Part shown: piece by piece, positions 22,331 through 36,700 of the stretch
How positions within the stretch are numbered: position 1 is the first letter of the stretch
Layout: every line of letters starts with the position of its first letter
Assembly (NCBI GenBank): GCA_026182355.1
Contig: JAPFBL010000007.1
Coordinates: 558,001-622,000, forward strand
DNA: 64,000 nucleotides
Source: Hermatobates lingyangjiaoensis
Taxonomy: Eukaryota > Arthropoda > Insecta > Hemiptera > Hermatobatidae
Reading direction: 5' to 3'
Position numbers and translations under genes: made by a program
The notes under the pieces: generated by a model
Told to the model about the DNA's origin: nothing
What the model saw: the letters and a program-made list of their open reading frames with translations, nothing else
Database searches by the model: none

Positions 22331-22839
22331 CAACAACACTCAAACTTTACACCTCTAACTTCTTTACAATTTAATAATAATCGTAATAATAGTGTTTCAT
22401 TAAATGTAAAAAATAAAATCACAACTAATACAATATGTGATGGTATTTTTACACTTCTAAATTGAATTTCCAATGCATCGATTTTTTTTTTTATATTATC
22501 CAAATTTCAGGTAAAAATGATTTCACACCTACATTTGCTATAATTTCAAAGACTAACACTAAATTAAAATAGAACAAAATTACAATTACAGTTAGGAATT
22601 GAAGACATGTTTGGGGAGGAGTGTGCGTTGAAGCACTGTCAACAGTAGGACTACAGGGGGTGGGGTGTGATATGTGGATGGGAGGGTAGAGCATCGTCAA
22701 GAGCAAAACCGTGTCCTCACGAAACACATCACGCCAACGTAAACAACGCTTACAAAAGAAATCAAAAATATTTGACGAGTCAACACGTTTTCTAAACATA
22801 CATAGATATATATACATACACACATATGTATATATACAT

Positions 22840-23510
22840 TTATTGTGGGCTATACGTCTGTTTTTTTTTAACTTGCGGAATGATAATAACTAAATCATAA
22901 TGTGCACAAACCAAAAATACATCTAAAACGGATAACGTGCAAACTAAACTTGTTGCCAAGCAACAGCTAACTTAAAAATAAATTAGGCAACATTTGTCAC
23001 CAGGACAACTCCTATCCTGAACTTGTGTTTGTGCTTTTTAATAAGTGTTTTTATTTCATTCTGCGAAAAACAAATATAAAGGGCGAAGATCAACAAAGCA
23101 TAGTATTAAGATAAAGACTTCAAACGTATTGATGTATTATACTACACGGTACAATTCCCTAGGGATTAAACACGCTAAACAATGGTTAAACTTACATAAA
23201 GTAAATAGTATTCATTAAAACATAAGGTAAGGTAGACAAAAGGGGAGGAGGTAGGGGAAATGAGACTGGATAGCAAAGAAAATGAAACATTTGTTCAATA
23301 GGTAGCAAATGCACTCTCATCGTATCTGTTATGCCAGCAAATATAATAATACAGCAGCGATTCCCATAGTTTTTTTTTTACAAGTAGAACGTACAAAATA
23401 TGTTTTTTTTTAATTTTTTTTTTTGAAATTACAAAAATTAAAATTCTCAGTAGAAAAGTTTTGATTGAAGGAAATACACAAGTAATGGGAGGGTGTGTGA
23501 TATGGGCCTC
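22840..23510 (-). other. Probable Prl-1 3' UTR
   Basis: The region directly downstream of the Prl-1 stop codon. TTTATT (AATAAA on the minus strand) occurs near 23051 and 22838 and either could end the mRNA. Extent is inferred only. Confidence 0.35.
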
Positions 23511-23622
23511 TTACTGGATGCAACAGATGTCTATCACACTGTGTTTGAGCCTCAGTCTGGACTTGGGCTTGTACTTCTCCAGGAAGCTCAGTTGCTTAGC
23601 ATTGATGGCGCCACGCCTCTTC
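23511..23622 (-). CDS. Prl-1: Prl-1 coding exon 4 (C-terminus)
   Basis: Acceptor tttggttttag; reads [20 protein letters not shown], then [16 protein letters not shown] and TAA. Completes the split Lys codon from exon 3. Confidence 0.95.
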
Positions 23623-26600
23623 CTAAAACCAAATGGTTCAAAGTCACAACAAATATTTACAACTTACAAAAGAGAAATAGTCGAACTATTTACAATAACA
23701 TTACCATTATGTATACATATATATATATATATCCGTGTCCAAGTCCTTAATCAGATCCCTGTATCGTCTTCTCGGGTTACCTTAAGAGCTTCAGAGGAGG
23801 CAATTATCTGTTTTCTCAGAGCCTGCTCTCCTCCTGGCCTCAACTTGTACCGTTATCTGTTTTTTTCATAATTATTTATTTTTTACTCATTACTTTACTT
23901 AATATTCTTCTATTCGACCGTTCGGTCAGTAGGCTTCAGCAAATGAAGGGGACTACTTCTGCCCAAAGACGGCGAATGTCGAAATATCATAGTAAGTCTT
24001 TAGTGCGTGTTTTTATCTGTTTTTCTCTTTTCTTTGTGAATTATATATATATAATTAAAAGAAACGGTCCAGCGGACTTTTTTAAATAAAATAAATTCAA
24101 AACAAAGGAAACACACAGAAAGACACAGACATAACTCACATCGATATTTCGACCATCGTCGTCATCAGGAGGTGTGAAGAGCGAAGAGTCCCGCAGGAAG
24201 GCAGGGCGGTGACTCCTGCGGGACTTGAGCATTGAGAAAAAAAAACAACAACAAATTGAAATTGTGAGTCCATGACATCCTCCTTATATTTGCACAATAT
24301 GGGTTTTATTTGAATTAAAAAATAACATATAATTTTTAAACAAAAAAATAATACTCAATGGCATCAATGATATTACTATTAATGTAGATTAGTCAAGCTA
24401 CTATAAACTGTAGAAGTTAACATCTTGCTTTAAAGTCAATAAAAAAATGGCTACATTAAAAGAATTGATTGAATCGGTAAATCCCTGTTAGAGATTGGAA
24501 ATTACATGTGGTTGTGTATCCGTAGCAAAGCTTGGCTAGTTAGCTATTTATATAATAATTATTACATATAGTTTTCATGAAAAACACAAGAAAAACCAAC
24601 TCGAGGTATACAAAATATCTGAAAAACCGTAGTCGTTTCCTCCATAAATGTTTATTTCTATTTATTATAAATACATATAACTTTAGGGACTACCATGCTC
24701 CTAAAGTGAATTCTAATACCGTATAGAGTCAACAACCACAACTGTTTTCAGAAGACTGGTGTAGTATCTTCTAACGCAGAAACCATCACTCTTCTCAAAA
24801 AAGCCATCACTCAACCAATACATAGAATTTTGCAACATTTTAAGATAAAACAGTGACAGTTTCTATAGTAGGAATATTAATTAATTTGGTCAACAAACTG
24901 TAAATTCATGACCTGCAAGGCGTTCACCTTCTGTGAAGTTTTAGGGTAGGAAAGGGTGACTGATTTCTTTTTTTTTGCACTCATTTTAGTAATGGGTGAA
25001 CTAAATTACCGAGTTCCTAAATGGTAATGTTGGATTGCCTAGTTCTGAAGGCAATGTCACTGACCATGTGGTTGGCAGTTTGTTTAGTCTACTGGTACAT
25101 TATTCAGATACTTGAGGGGGACTTACTTGCGAATGAGCTCGACTGCGTCCTCGTACCTCATGCCCAGCTCTATGAGGGCGACGGCGACGAGGACAGGCGC
25201 CCGCCCCAGGCCCGCCACGCAGTGCACCGCCACACAGCTGTCGTCCAGCGTCTTGAAGCGGCGCTTCAGCAGCTTGAACCACTCCACTATCACCTAAGCC
25301 ACACCAACCATTAGCCACACACCAACAAAACAAGTCCCAACACGCCTTTCAACGCTCGCCTTCTTCTCTAGAAGAAGATGGTTACACCATCATCGCTTCA
25401 ACGACTCATATTCAAAGCAACAGTAATGTAACCTAACGAAGATCACCTCATGTCGAAACGCGTTGTTTGTATAAATCAAAGTTAGTTATGAAGACTTGAA
25501 TTATTTTCTTAACCTAAGTATAAACAACATAGTAACTGTTTGCACAACTTTTAAAATTCCAAAATATAGTGCTCTTTTCCTGTTTGATGACCTTAGTAAA
25601 AATTATCAGAAGTAAGATAACAATGAGGTTACAGCTTTAAACACTCCCCCATCATGATAAACTCATTATCTCTTCTGTGTACATTGCCAGAAATATAAAC
25701 CATTATACTTAGGATTATAAAGAATCTTCAAAACAAAGATATGATTTAGCAATGAGTGAAAAAATGATTAAACATAAAACAACTGTTACCCGTATTACAA
25801 TTGCATTCCGCTAATGTAGTGGAAACTCTCTGTCATCTCAAATAATAAATTAAACAATTAATTGAAGTTATTTACATTTTCTACTCCCCATCAATTGAGA
25901 AAAATATTACTCCAAACCCTATATACCATTTGAATATGCAAACCACTGTCTGGATTAAAAAAAAATAGCAGTCACCAAATCCACTCAAGTTTTGGACTTT
26001 TACAGTTAGAGATATGTTAGTTCACATTGTAATGGATGCGTTTATCAATAGATATATAAAGTTCCCAAAATTACGACTATGCTGTTTACAATTCAATTCA
26101 GTCTAATTAAATAATCAAGCTAATTCAATTAATTATAATTTGGGCAAATTCACTTATCAGGAGAGTGAAGTCATCAGAACAGCAAACTAGGTTACTGTAC
26201 TCTGTAACGAAAGAATTGCTACAAAAACACATAGCAGTTTCATTTCAGTTTGATTCCTTTCTTTCAATGCTTGCTTTCTTTTCAAAGAAATTTATTTCTA
26301 AACTGGAAATAAATCAAATTTATAATACAAAGTAAGATATTCAAAGTATTGACAAAAAACTAGCTTTTTCTGGATGGACATGTAGAGACAAAAAAAATAT
26401 TTGGCAGTTTTGTTATTAACCGTTAGAAATATATCGACTCTTTCTCTATCAAGGGATGCTTCTTTCCTACTTTTAACCCTAAAAACTTTTAAAACAACCT
26501 GAGCATTCAAGATGGAATGGTAACAATGAGTCAACCACTACCGTTGTATGAACCAGAGTTGCCGAATACAGATCAAATTTTCTTCGTGTTGATGAGTCTA

Positions 26601-29600
26601 AGTGACTGCTAAATATTTAATATGACCAACGACCAACGATTCCTTCCACGCACTGTAGTGCACGTTGTAATAAGCAGTTCCAGGTCACGGACCTACTACT
26701 GCTGAAATTGTAGTACTACTGTGATGTGGGGTCAGTAGTATAAATATTTATACTCCTTTATTTGGCTTGTCGGTTTACATTATTTTATGGTCGTTTGGTC
26801 TCATTGAGTCGTGAAAGAGTTGTCAGTCTAGTAAGGGTTTGGCCTTTTACTTCAACTACAGCCTCTACAATGGATATGATTGAGATTGGTCAACAGTCTA
26901 TTAGTGAAATTGTAAATTGATTGCAACATGGAGGACTCTTTGAATATCCACATTTTTGGCCTACTAAGATGCCCCAGCCATAAGGAGAGCACATTTATTT
27001 TGAACCATCTGTATAACAGTTTATTATTTTTTTCCGCATCCGCAAGTCATATGGGGGGCAGTTGCTTCCATAGAACACACTGTTTTCTCTTCACAAACGT
27101 ATTATAATAAACATATTACACACACAATATCCAAGGAGCAGGTTCTAGAGTATCACTGGCGTAGCCATGTAAATATTAGTTATAAACTCACTAACATGTA
27201 GGTATTCCTGCCACGAGTAGGTGCACTCGGCAGGTTCATTCCTGCGACCGCCACAATCACCTTATAAATGAGGTCCTTTACTACCTGTGGAGTATTCTTT
27301 GACTTCAGAATAGGGTACAATTTTGACATTAGTGTCAGACCCAATTTATATCTATTTTTTAGATGGTGTTTAAAAGAAATATTGTTGTCGATTATTATAC
27401 GTAGGTATTTGGCCTGGGTTTTGTAAGGTATTAACTGGCGACCAATAAAGACTGGAGGAGGTTGCTTCGGTGTTCCTTTACTGCATTGTATGTGGATGCT
27501 CTTTGCTGGGTTGACATTAAGTTTCCAGCTACTGAGCTAGTGAGAAATTCGATCAAGGTAGATCTGTAACTCCCTAGTACAAACTCCACACTGAGTCATC
27601 TAAAGGCCACTGCAATGTCATCAGCAAAGAGACCCAGAAATGATTCAGTTTTCCTGGAGGGAATTCGAGAATAGTACTGTGGGAGGATATGGTAAGTCAT
27701 ACGGGTATACTGGAGAGTGTTGGTCATTAATGGCAACAACAAATTGTCGATTAGAGAGGAATTATTTCACAATGCCATTAAACCAATCAGGTAGGCTGAA
27801 ACATTTCAGTTTGTGCCAGACAAGTCGAAGGCACGCCTCAAGTACAAGGTCAATAGGATAGTGTATTATTTTAATAGGAATAACGGTTTACCATAAACAT
27901 TTCGCAATAACACGTCAATTGCCCTCATTAATGTCAATGTAATTAAAGTTAACCGACCAGAAACGGTTAAATGATTCTATATCCTTTGACTCATAATACT
28001 CAAATTTGTTAAAAGACTTTTTTTTCTAAATTGTAAAAATTTAATTATAATTTTAAAGAAAGTATAAAATTACCAAATAAATGAAAGGAATGTAACAGGA
28101 GTATAAATATAAAAAACATATATAATTGCATATATTGTAATGCATATAACAGAACGATACGGGAGCAAGGTATTAAGGTTAAAAAGAAACACACAGAAAC
28201 GTGGTTCAATTTTTTAAAACGTGAACAGATATATCAATATTTAAGTGCAGAATTGTACAATAAACATAGCATTACAATCAAAAAGATCACGAGTGACAAA
28301 GGAGAGGTTTAACCTTTCTAATGTTAGAAAATATATTTCTCAAACAACTATAACGTCAATGTTTGACAACGAGCAGCCTTGAAAAGATTAAAAGGATTTC
28401 AGTAAATTAGAGCATGACACAAGAAAATTCGTTTCCCTAGGTGAAATCCAACGTCGCATTGACACCTGATGGGATATCCTCCAACAGCACCGACTCCTTT
28501 ATGGAGTGGTAAAAGGAAGAACTTGTAAGTTCCAGTAAACTATATATATGAATTAAGGGTTTGATAGTACCTTGAGTAAAAAGGTATTTAGAATCTAAAA
28601 AAAGAAACCGGGTTGAGGAGTAATAAAGATGGAAATATTTATTCACATAAGAATTAAAACTGTGAGACGTAAAAAATGATGAAAGAGTATTACGATGTGT
28701 TGTCATACACAGTGTTCAGTGTCTGATAAGAACAAGATAAGATCAAACTTATCAATTATTACAAACTAACCAACCACCAGCCTCTTGATTCCAAATAACA
28801 GTAAAAATGAAGTCCAGCAAATGAGAATGTTTGCAAAAAAAAAAGACCTCGACTTGACTGTCTGGAAACCTTTCCATGCATGACCGTTAGAACTCCAAAC
28901 TAATAGATTGGATAAAAAACAACAAGAAGGGGTTAATTAACAGTACTCAAAAGAATGGGCATTTCTAATAGAGTAGTCATATTTTGCTCTCTCTCTGATC
29001 CATAAATGAATAGACTCTATTCAATGTATTGCAAATAAAACATTAGAATACTGCATTAATTAAACATTATTAAAGAAATAAACAATTTTTTGGAAAATTA
29101 GTAGAGCTGTCATTTCGATGTAACAATGAAGGGGTAACTGATTGAAATATTTATTATACCCATGATTTCAATACATAATCAAGCAGAAGGAAAACACCGA
29201 CTCTTAGTTTAATATTTCGATATCCGCCATCAGTATGGCTTGAAGACAAACCAGAATGCAAGCTGCACTCAGGAGCAGGGAGACAGATTACTACCATGCA
29301 CAGGAGGAAAAGAGGAAAAGGGACACCGAAGGGGAATTAAATAAGTAAATAAAATAGTAAAAACAAAAGCAGATGAAACAACAAAAGACATGTAAAAATA
29401 ATAGTAAACAGAATATGAAAGAAAAATTAAAAACTTAATTAAAACATACTTTATCATGGCTCTAATTCGACAAATATGGATTTTGAAAAGCTCTGAAGAT
29501 AAAATTGATCGTCCAATACTGTCCCAGGATTTAGATAGACAAACAGTCAAAGACCATGAGAATAACGGGAAAGATGACTAGAAGACGAAAGTCAAACCAA

Positions 29601-30707
29601 GATAAAAAGCATTACAACAAACCCAGATAGGGAAAGTGAAAGTAGTTAGAAAGAATTTTTGCTATCTCGATTTTATTAAATATTACAGAATAGAGGGAAT
29701 TAAGTAATTTGAAGAGAATTGTGGAGACTGCAAGGGTACTGGTTGACTGATGCCAATATCGTTACGTTGCTGAGGTGCAAGGGACCCTTCACGCTTTCTG
29801 CTTGCCAATCCTATAATAACCTTATATAATCACTCTACCACATGCAGTTACCCATTGCGCTCCAAGCTATACAGTTTAAGAAAAATGCTGCAACATTTGA
29901 CGTCTAATTTCTTCATTTCCTCCACAGTTGAATGAACAAACTATAGTGTAACAAGTTTGTTGTGTTTGAAATCATCCTATATAAACATGAAATAATCTTT
30001 GGCTTTTTCTTCTTTATTCTAAAGCATATCTTCTTGATTCTTATATTAAGCACTGCGCTTTTCTTGGAGTGCGGCAAGTCCTCCTTACAAAACTGACAAC
30101 TCTGTTGTCCTCCCAAATAGTTTTTTTGAGTTCCCTGATGAACTGGCTTTCAATACATACCATCTATCCTACAGGTAATCCCTAAAAATGTTTGCGGAGG
30201 GACACTCAATCAAGAGGCACATTGAGGGTGAGAATTTGCTCTGAGGTGATAGAACAACGGCAAAATTAACTGGCGATCATCAGAGTGTCTTCAACTTTTT
30301 TCATCAAAGTATAAAATTCAAATTTGAGACATCCTTTTTTTTTTTTTGGTGGAGTAACGTGAGGTCAATTTTGTGTGAGTAGTCAGAGTCCAAACTTATT
30401 TAATATCTCTAAATATATTGGTGGTACTTTTAAGCAACTGAAGGAAGTCGTCTGGGAGGACACCAGAGCTGGTCCTTTTGTAAGGACGACAAGGACTAAG
30501 ATAAGTTCAGCTGTTAATGGAGGTCGCCCAGAACATATGCTGTAGAATTAACGAAAAACATACAAAAAAAAGCACACTCATTGTAAATGATATACGCGTT
30601 ACTTGGTGAACTTTAGAGCATTCGCTGGAAACGCTTAAGAACTATTCACCGGCAAGTAGCGGAAATGATCGACAATCTCTTTTGTGTTTTTCCTAGTTGT
30701 AGCTTAA

Positions 30708-30766
<59 letters not shown>

Positions 30767-33700
30767 CAACAAAAAAATAAACACTACACATCATCATCAG
30801 GAGAAGTAGTTGTAATTCTCTTGAGAATGTTGAAGAAGTACTATCAACATTCGAAGAAAGGAGAAAGAGATAAATAGACTAAATAACAATTAAACGTAAT
30901 AAATTGTTTACTCTAATTTTTTCAAGGGAATCACATTGCCTACCCTGGTATCTCTAGCTGTTTTCTGTTTGCTAGTTCTTGCGATCCTTCGCAATGTAAT
31001 ATGAATTAGTACAATTTCTATATACTTTCCTATTTTGTTGACACTCGCATTATTACTATCGACTGCATGTACTGCTAAAGAGATAGGAAAGTGTGATTAA
31101 TGGTACTACAGCAAGTGATCAGTCAATGAATATATATTTTAGTAATCAAACTACCTCCATTTCAAGTTTCAATAATTATACTAATCAAAACCAATAGACC
31201 ACATCAAGATCTTTATTACATTTTTTAGAAGAATGTCACGTTCTAAACTTGATCTATTTATGCTTCCTCTCATCATTAACATGAACGAAATTTTACCCAA
31301 ACACTTCAGAACTAGTGCTGATTCTTAAATATTGAAATCTTAACAGGAAATATTTTCTAGGAAAAAACACCTAGAGAAAGCGCTTCATAAGACATGGAGT
31401 GAAATTGATAGGCTGTGGGATACCAAAAGGCTATGCGATGGAGTTGAAACAAACAAAAGGTCTTTTACGAGTTAAACATACAAAGCGAAGTCTTCAGTCA
31501 AGCTTTTCTATATTGATAAATTTTTTTTTTCCTTGAGAAAAGGGATCAAATTTTAATAGAAAATTTCAGTAGATTTAATGAGACACCACGCACAAAGGAA
31601 TCTTAAATGTTTACTGCTTGTTATAAACCTGGAAGTTATAGCGTTACTTTAATTACTTATTGCAAATTAATAGTAATTAATATGAGAAAACATGCCAGTT
31701 TTATCCCTCTAGGATGAGAATGAGTTTTATATGGGGCATGTCGGTGTGTTTTGTGAGATGACGGAAAGACAGGGTGGCTCGGGTGATGGAGGGCGGCTGA
31801 TGGGTGAGGGACCTCTGGTCGAGAGTAAGGAATGCAGAGGCGGTAGTTTGAGAGCGAGAGTGGCCCAGTGAACAGGTCGATAGCGTGACCCACTAGCAAC
31901 ACTGGGTCACTAGGTTACTCCCCCCTACGAATACTCCATCAGCGCTCATTGCCATCCTCCGCCAAGCATCCACACTTGGCCCATCTTCATCACACTTGCT
32001 ATCATATTTCAATCAAAACAGACTATCTCAAATACAAACTATTCTACTAGCCCTTCGTGCTCCAAGGAACAACATTGTTAATCAACTCCAAATGGAATTG
32101 TGTGAATAAGACACGTTTTGATGTACATGTGTTAGTTCAGTTGTATTTATGTTTTAAACAATGTTTAAATAAGAAATATTTAAAGTATCAGAGGAATACA
32201 AGGTGCATGCGTGGGCTGATATATTAAATAATAAATAATCAATGAATACATGAAAGTATTAAATAACACTACCACATTACAGAAGTCTACAACTGTACTT
32301 GGTGTCTTCACTTCTTGTGGGAACAACTGTATTCAACATAGATAAGGCCGGTGGCAAAACAGTGAACAAATATACTTTTGACAAATATACCCGCAATGTC
32401 GATTTGATGTAATCATTTTTCTTAAAAAACACGTCATTATACCCTCAAGTATGGAAAAATAATTATGAGCATATTTTTTTGATAGTCTTGACCAATCATT
32501 ATTTGGACGAAAACCCAAACTACACCGACAATAAAAAGAACGACATTTAAAAATTAACTTTTAAATTTTTAAAATTAAAAACTTTTAAATTAACATTTAA
32601 AAAAACTTTAACTGCTTCGACTTAATCTATATGTTGAACACACTCATCAGAAACAACTCTGACACCTTGACAAAAAGGAGGTGTTTCAAAACCTGTTATG
32701 CAGTTCATTTTTCAATCTCTTTTACTAATAAAAAAACTGAGGAAAGCAGAGTTAACGCAAATTAACAATGAGAAGGGATTGTTTAGCAGTCGGTACTGAC
32801 GTCGGAAGGAGGAGGCGACCCGTCCTCGTAGACCAGATCCCTTACGTTGATACCATTGGCTTTCAGTTCGTCTGTTTTGTAGGATGGCTCACACACCCGC
32901 ACCAAATCCTTCACTTTGTGTTTCTTCAATTCCTGCAATAACATAATTATATTAACTGGGATTTGCAATTTAACAAACAAACACAATTTATTCTATATAA
33001 GTAAAATTATTGAATTGTTTTACATATATGTATTTCATGAGGGAACTCTGTATGTACGCTAAAGAGAAGAGAGACTCGTTAACTCTATTGATGGCCTATA
33101 GGACTCTTGTTCTTACGAGATGACAGCTCTTCATTCTACCTCTTCCCTACCCATCAGTAGCAGGTTATAGCTTCAATGTAAAGGGACGGTCACGGGTAAA
33201 TCGGCATGATAAGAAGTTATTTAAACCTTATGTGAGAAAATGTTTTGAAGAGGCGTTTGATGGGCAAAGGCACATCAAAGATTAAAGGCTGTTGATCAAG
33301 CTGCGGAGCTGTCACCTTGAACACTGACTTGTCTACATGTATTCCGGAAAACCGTGCTAACTGTAAGACAGAGTTACACAATGGTCTCTAGGTTAACACC
33401 AGTGAGTACCTTCTGTAAAGGGACAGCTGAGAAACAAAGTTTTACCACAGCCAATTCTAGACTAAAAAACACATCGGGAGGGCATGGGTCTAGAAGAACT
33501 GTTTACATAGACGTGACCTTACAATACGAAAGCTATAAATTGTTGCTATCATTAAATTATTAATTTTGGTTATACCCACATTTGCTGTAAGTATGATTGT
33601 CCTTTTATTACAATGGAACAGGAATATATATCATTTTATTAGTTTCCTAATTTTGTTTGTCAAAGTTTTTTTCTGAAATTAAATATTGCATTGACAATAA

Positions 33701-36700
33701 CATATTGCCATGGGTGTTGCTTTTGACATCTACAATCAAACAACACATAGCTACATTAATATGAAATAATGAGTGTTGGCGCGATATGGACAGTGATTGC
33801 GAGGCAAGCCATGTGTAAGGTGACGGAGGGCTGAGGGGGCACGAGAAAGTCGGACGGCGAGCATGACATCGACTTTCTCCACCAACTACTCGAGCTGCAC
33901 CGCTTTCCAAGTGCTCCCCCAGTCCACGCTCATAAACCTTTCCCCTATTACCACCTCTCAACATGCACTTTTAAACAGCATCGTACTTTCACCAAATCAC
34001 CCAAACCCTGCAGTTTTCACTTCAAATATGGTGCCAGTAAAAAATTTTCTAATTAAAAGTGAATCACATGTATATGAGATGGGGTTAGGTGCCGTCTGAC
34101 AGACACCGTGTTTGTCTTTACTACTGAATCTTAGCCATGAGCCAAACTTGTCGTGTGAGAGATGAGAAAACTTGTGAACGCCGTCCCTAGGAGATACGGT
34201 ACTCATTAAAGATTAGTGATGGGACGATACCAAAATATTTAACGATTCCGATCCGAGTCCCGATACTGCATTAAACTTTCGATTCCAATACGAGTCACGA
34301 TTCTGATACTTGCAATGAATAATGCTTATTTTCAGACCCTGAAGCAGATATATGTGAACGTTCAAATTTCAAAGTTTACTAGCAAAGAGTTAATATAAAC
34401 AAAAAAATCCAGCTGGACAACAACTACTCTACATAAGACTGAAGTCCGTTTTCAACAAGTATCAATTACATCCTGTCTCTATTTTTTGTCACACAACCAT
34501 TGAGCGTAAAAAAAAAATATCCACTCAAGGAACCAGCATCGAAGGGTAGACAGACTTCGTCAGTCCCTCAACCTTCTCAAAAAAAAAGACCATTCAGCAT
34601 TGCAATTTCTATCTTCTATAAATCTTCTCTACCTCTTTTTAGATATAATGATACTTCAGATATTAAGATCTATAGGATATTCTGATACTTTAAACTGTCA
34701 AACAAAATTTAGCTTTTATTATTACCTTGAGTGGAAAATAAAGTTTCAAATATACACAAATTCCAAAGATTCGTTTTCAGAATCGGAGATTGGATTAAAA
34801 TTTGTCGATTCCGGTTCCAATACCTGAAAAAGTTCCGATATTTCCGATTCTCGATTCCGAGTCCTCGTCCCATCACTGTTAAAGATCCTTATAACAACTA
34901 TTATAAGGATCCTGTATAGTTATAATATAAGGAATTTAAGGATACATATTGAAACTGTTTTTGATTTAAGCAATCGAAAGGTGGCCCAGGACTGACATTA
35001 ATTAAGTATGGGTGTTGTTGAAACATCTGCATGAGAAGGATCACGCGTGTGATGAAATTTCAAAGGTTTTGTAATTCTCTATCTTTAATTCAACCTATCT
35101 CAAGAGAATAAAACTAATAACGCTTATCAACTTATCACCTTAAATGAAACGAAAAATGAAAACAAAAAATAAGAAAGAGAACTGATTGAAATTACAAGTG
35201 AGCATTTACTTGCTAGACTAATGAAATGGTGTCACACGTTCGACCACTCGGAGCTGCATTCAAAAAACAAACTCAAAACCACAGCTGGTACTGGTTAGTT
35301 TTGGAAGAAATCAGCTCTGAGCCGGTATCCAAACTTTGCAATTATAATTAATAACAATATATGCTAGTTCGGTGACTCGAATACTGTATTTATCTCAACT
35401 ATATAATGCTGTTTTGCTATGAAATGATATTCCAGGCATTGGGTGTATTCAAAACTGCCCTCCTTAAGAGAAAGTCTTCGAATTCTTTCCTTTGTGTTTC
35501 ACACACTTTTAGTGTGTGCTATATACGTCGTAACACACACACACATATATATATATACAATGACTGCTAACAACATTTCACAATAAAAACGTGAACTAAC
35601 AATCAATGGTTGTTAGTTAGAGTTGAGTCGTGGTTAGGAGTTGAGTGTTTGACTCTGACGAAGACCACTTGTTACGGTTGAAAATCTTAGTCTTCTTCCC
35701 TATTTCATATTGTGATTTGATCATTGATAATGACTGCTATTAACGCTCCTTTATATTATACTGTTTTCGTCAACATTCTGATTTCACTGTTAATTTTTTC
35801 TCTTCTAATTGCAGTTTGTGTTAAAATATCCTTAGTATTACTAAAGTTTAAAACAATAAACAATTTTTATAAAAATATGAGACAAGTAGAGTAGTTGTTC
35901 TTGAAGATTGTCAGGGTTTGAAGCCGATGGGCCGAAGAGAACTTAGGTGTAAGAGGTTTTAAATTAAACATGACTTTATGTACACTAAGATCTGTGGAAC
36001 AAATATCCATCATTCATTTGTTTGTAATTTGTAATTAATTAAAAATGCACTTATACAAATAGTTAAGCTGAATCAATACGACATCTTTACTGCACAGACG
36101 AACTTATATCTGACATGAATTACTGACATTAAGTGATAGTAGCACAGTAAGCAAGCAGTAGAAGGCCTCTGGTCTGGAACTGCTAGTTACGACGTGCACT
36201 ATGGTGCGCGGATATATTCGTTGGTCGTAAGCTGAATAACTATACCGTCTAAATATTATTTGGTATTTTGATTATCAAGAAATGGTTTCCAAACCACAAA
36301 TCAGGAGGTGTTATATGTTGCTGGACACTTCCATATGTGGATTCAGTATTGATCGAGCCTGTTTGGAATTAGTTCTGCGAAAAAGGAAAAGCAAATCTAT
36401 TATTTCTTATAATTTATTTATCACTATTGAACTGAGGTTGACCTTAGAGTATTTAAAATTAACTATGGTGGAGGAATGATGTAAATGTAAAGATGAATTA
36501 GATTTTTCTGTACAGTTGAAAAACATATTCTCAGGTTATTCAAACTTCTTTCTGACAAGCTCTTCATGTAATATACTATTGTAGGTAACATACACGATGT
36601 TAAAGTCACCAAACGTTTTGGTCATAATAAAGTATATATAGATGTTGGATATTTCATGAATCTCCACTCCAGATGTGGAAGGAAAGGAAGAAAGAATAAA

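Noticed and set aside
22491..22823. 110-codon minus-strand frame downstream of Prl-1
   Set aside because: Low-complexity Phe/Ile/Leu-rich sequence over TA-rich DNA; no motif or splice sites.
25021..25333. Frames on both strands around 25.1-25.3 kb (97, 77 and 61 codons)
   Set aside because: They overlap the GC-rich Prl-1 active-site exon in wrong frames; the correct reading gives [10 protein letters not shown].
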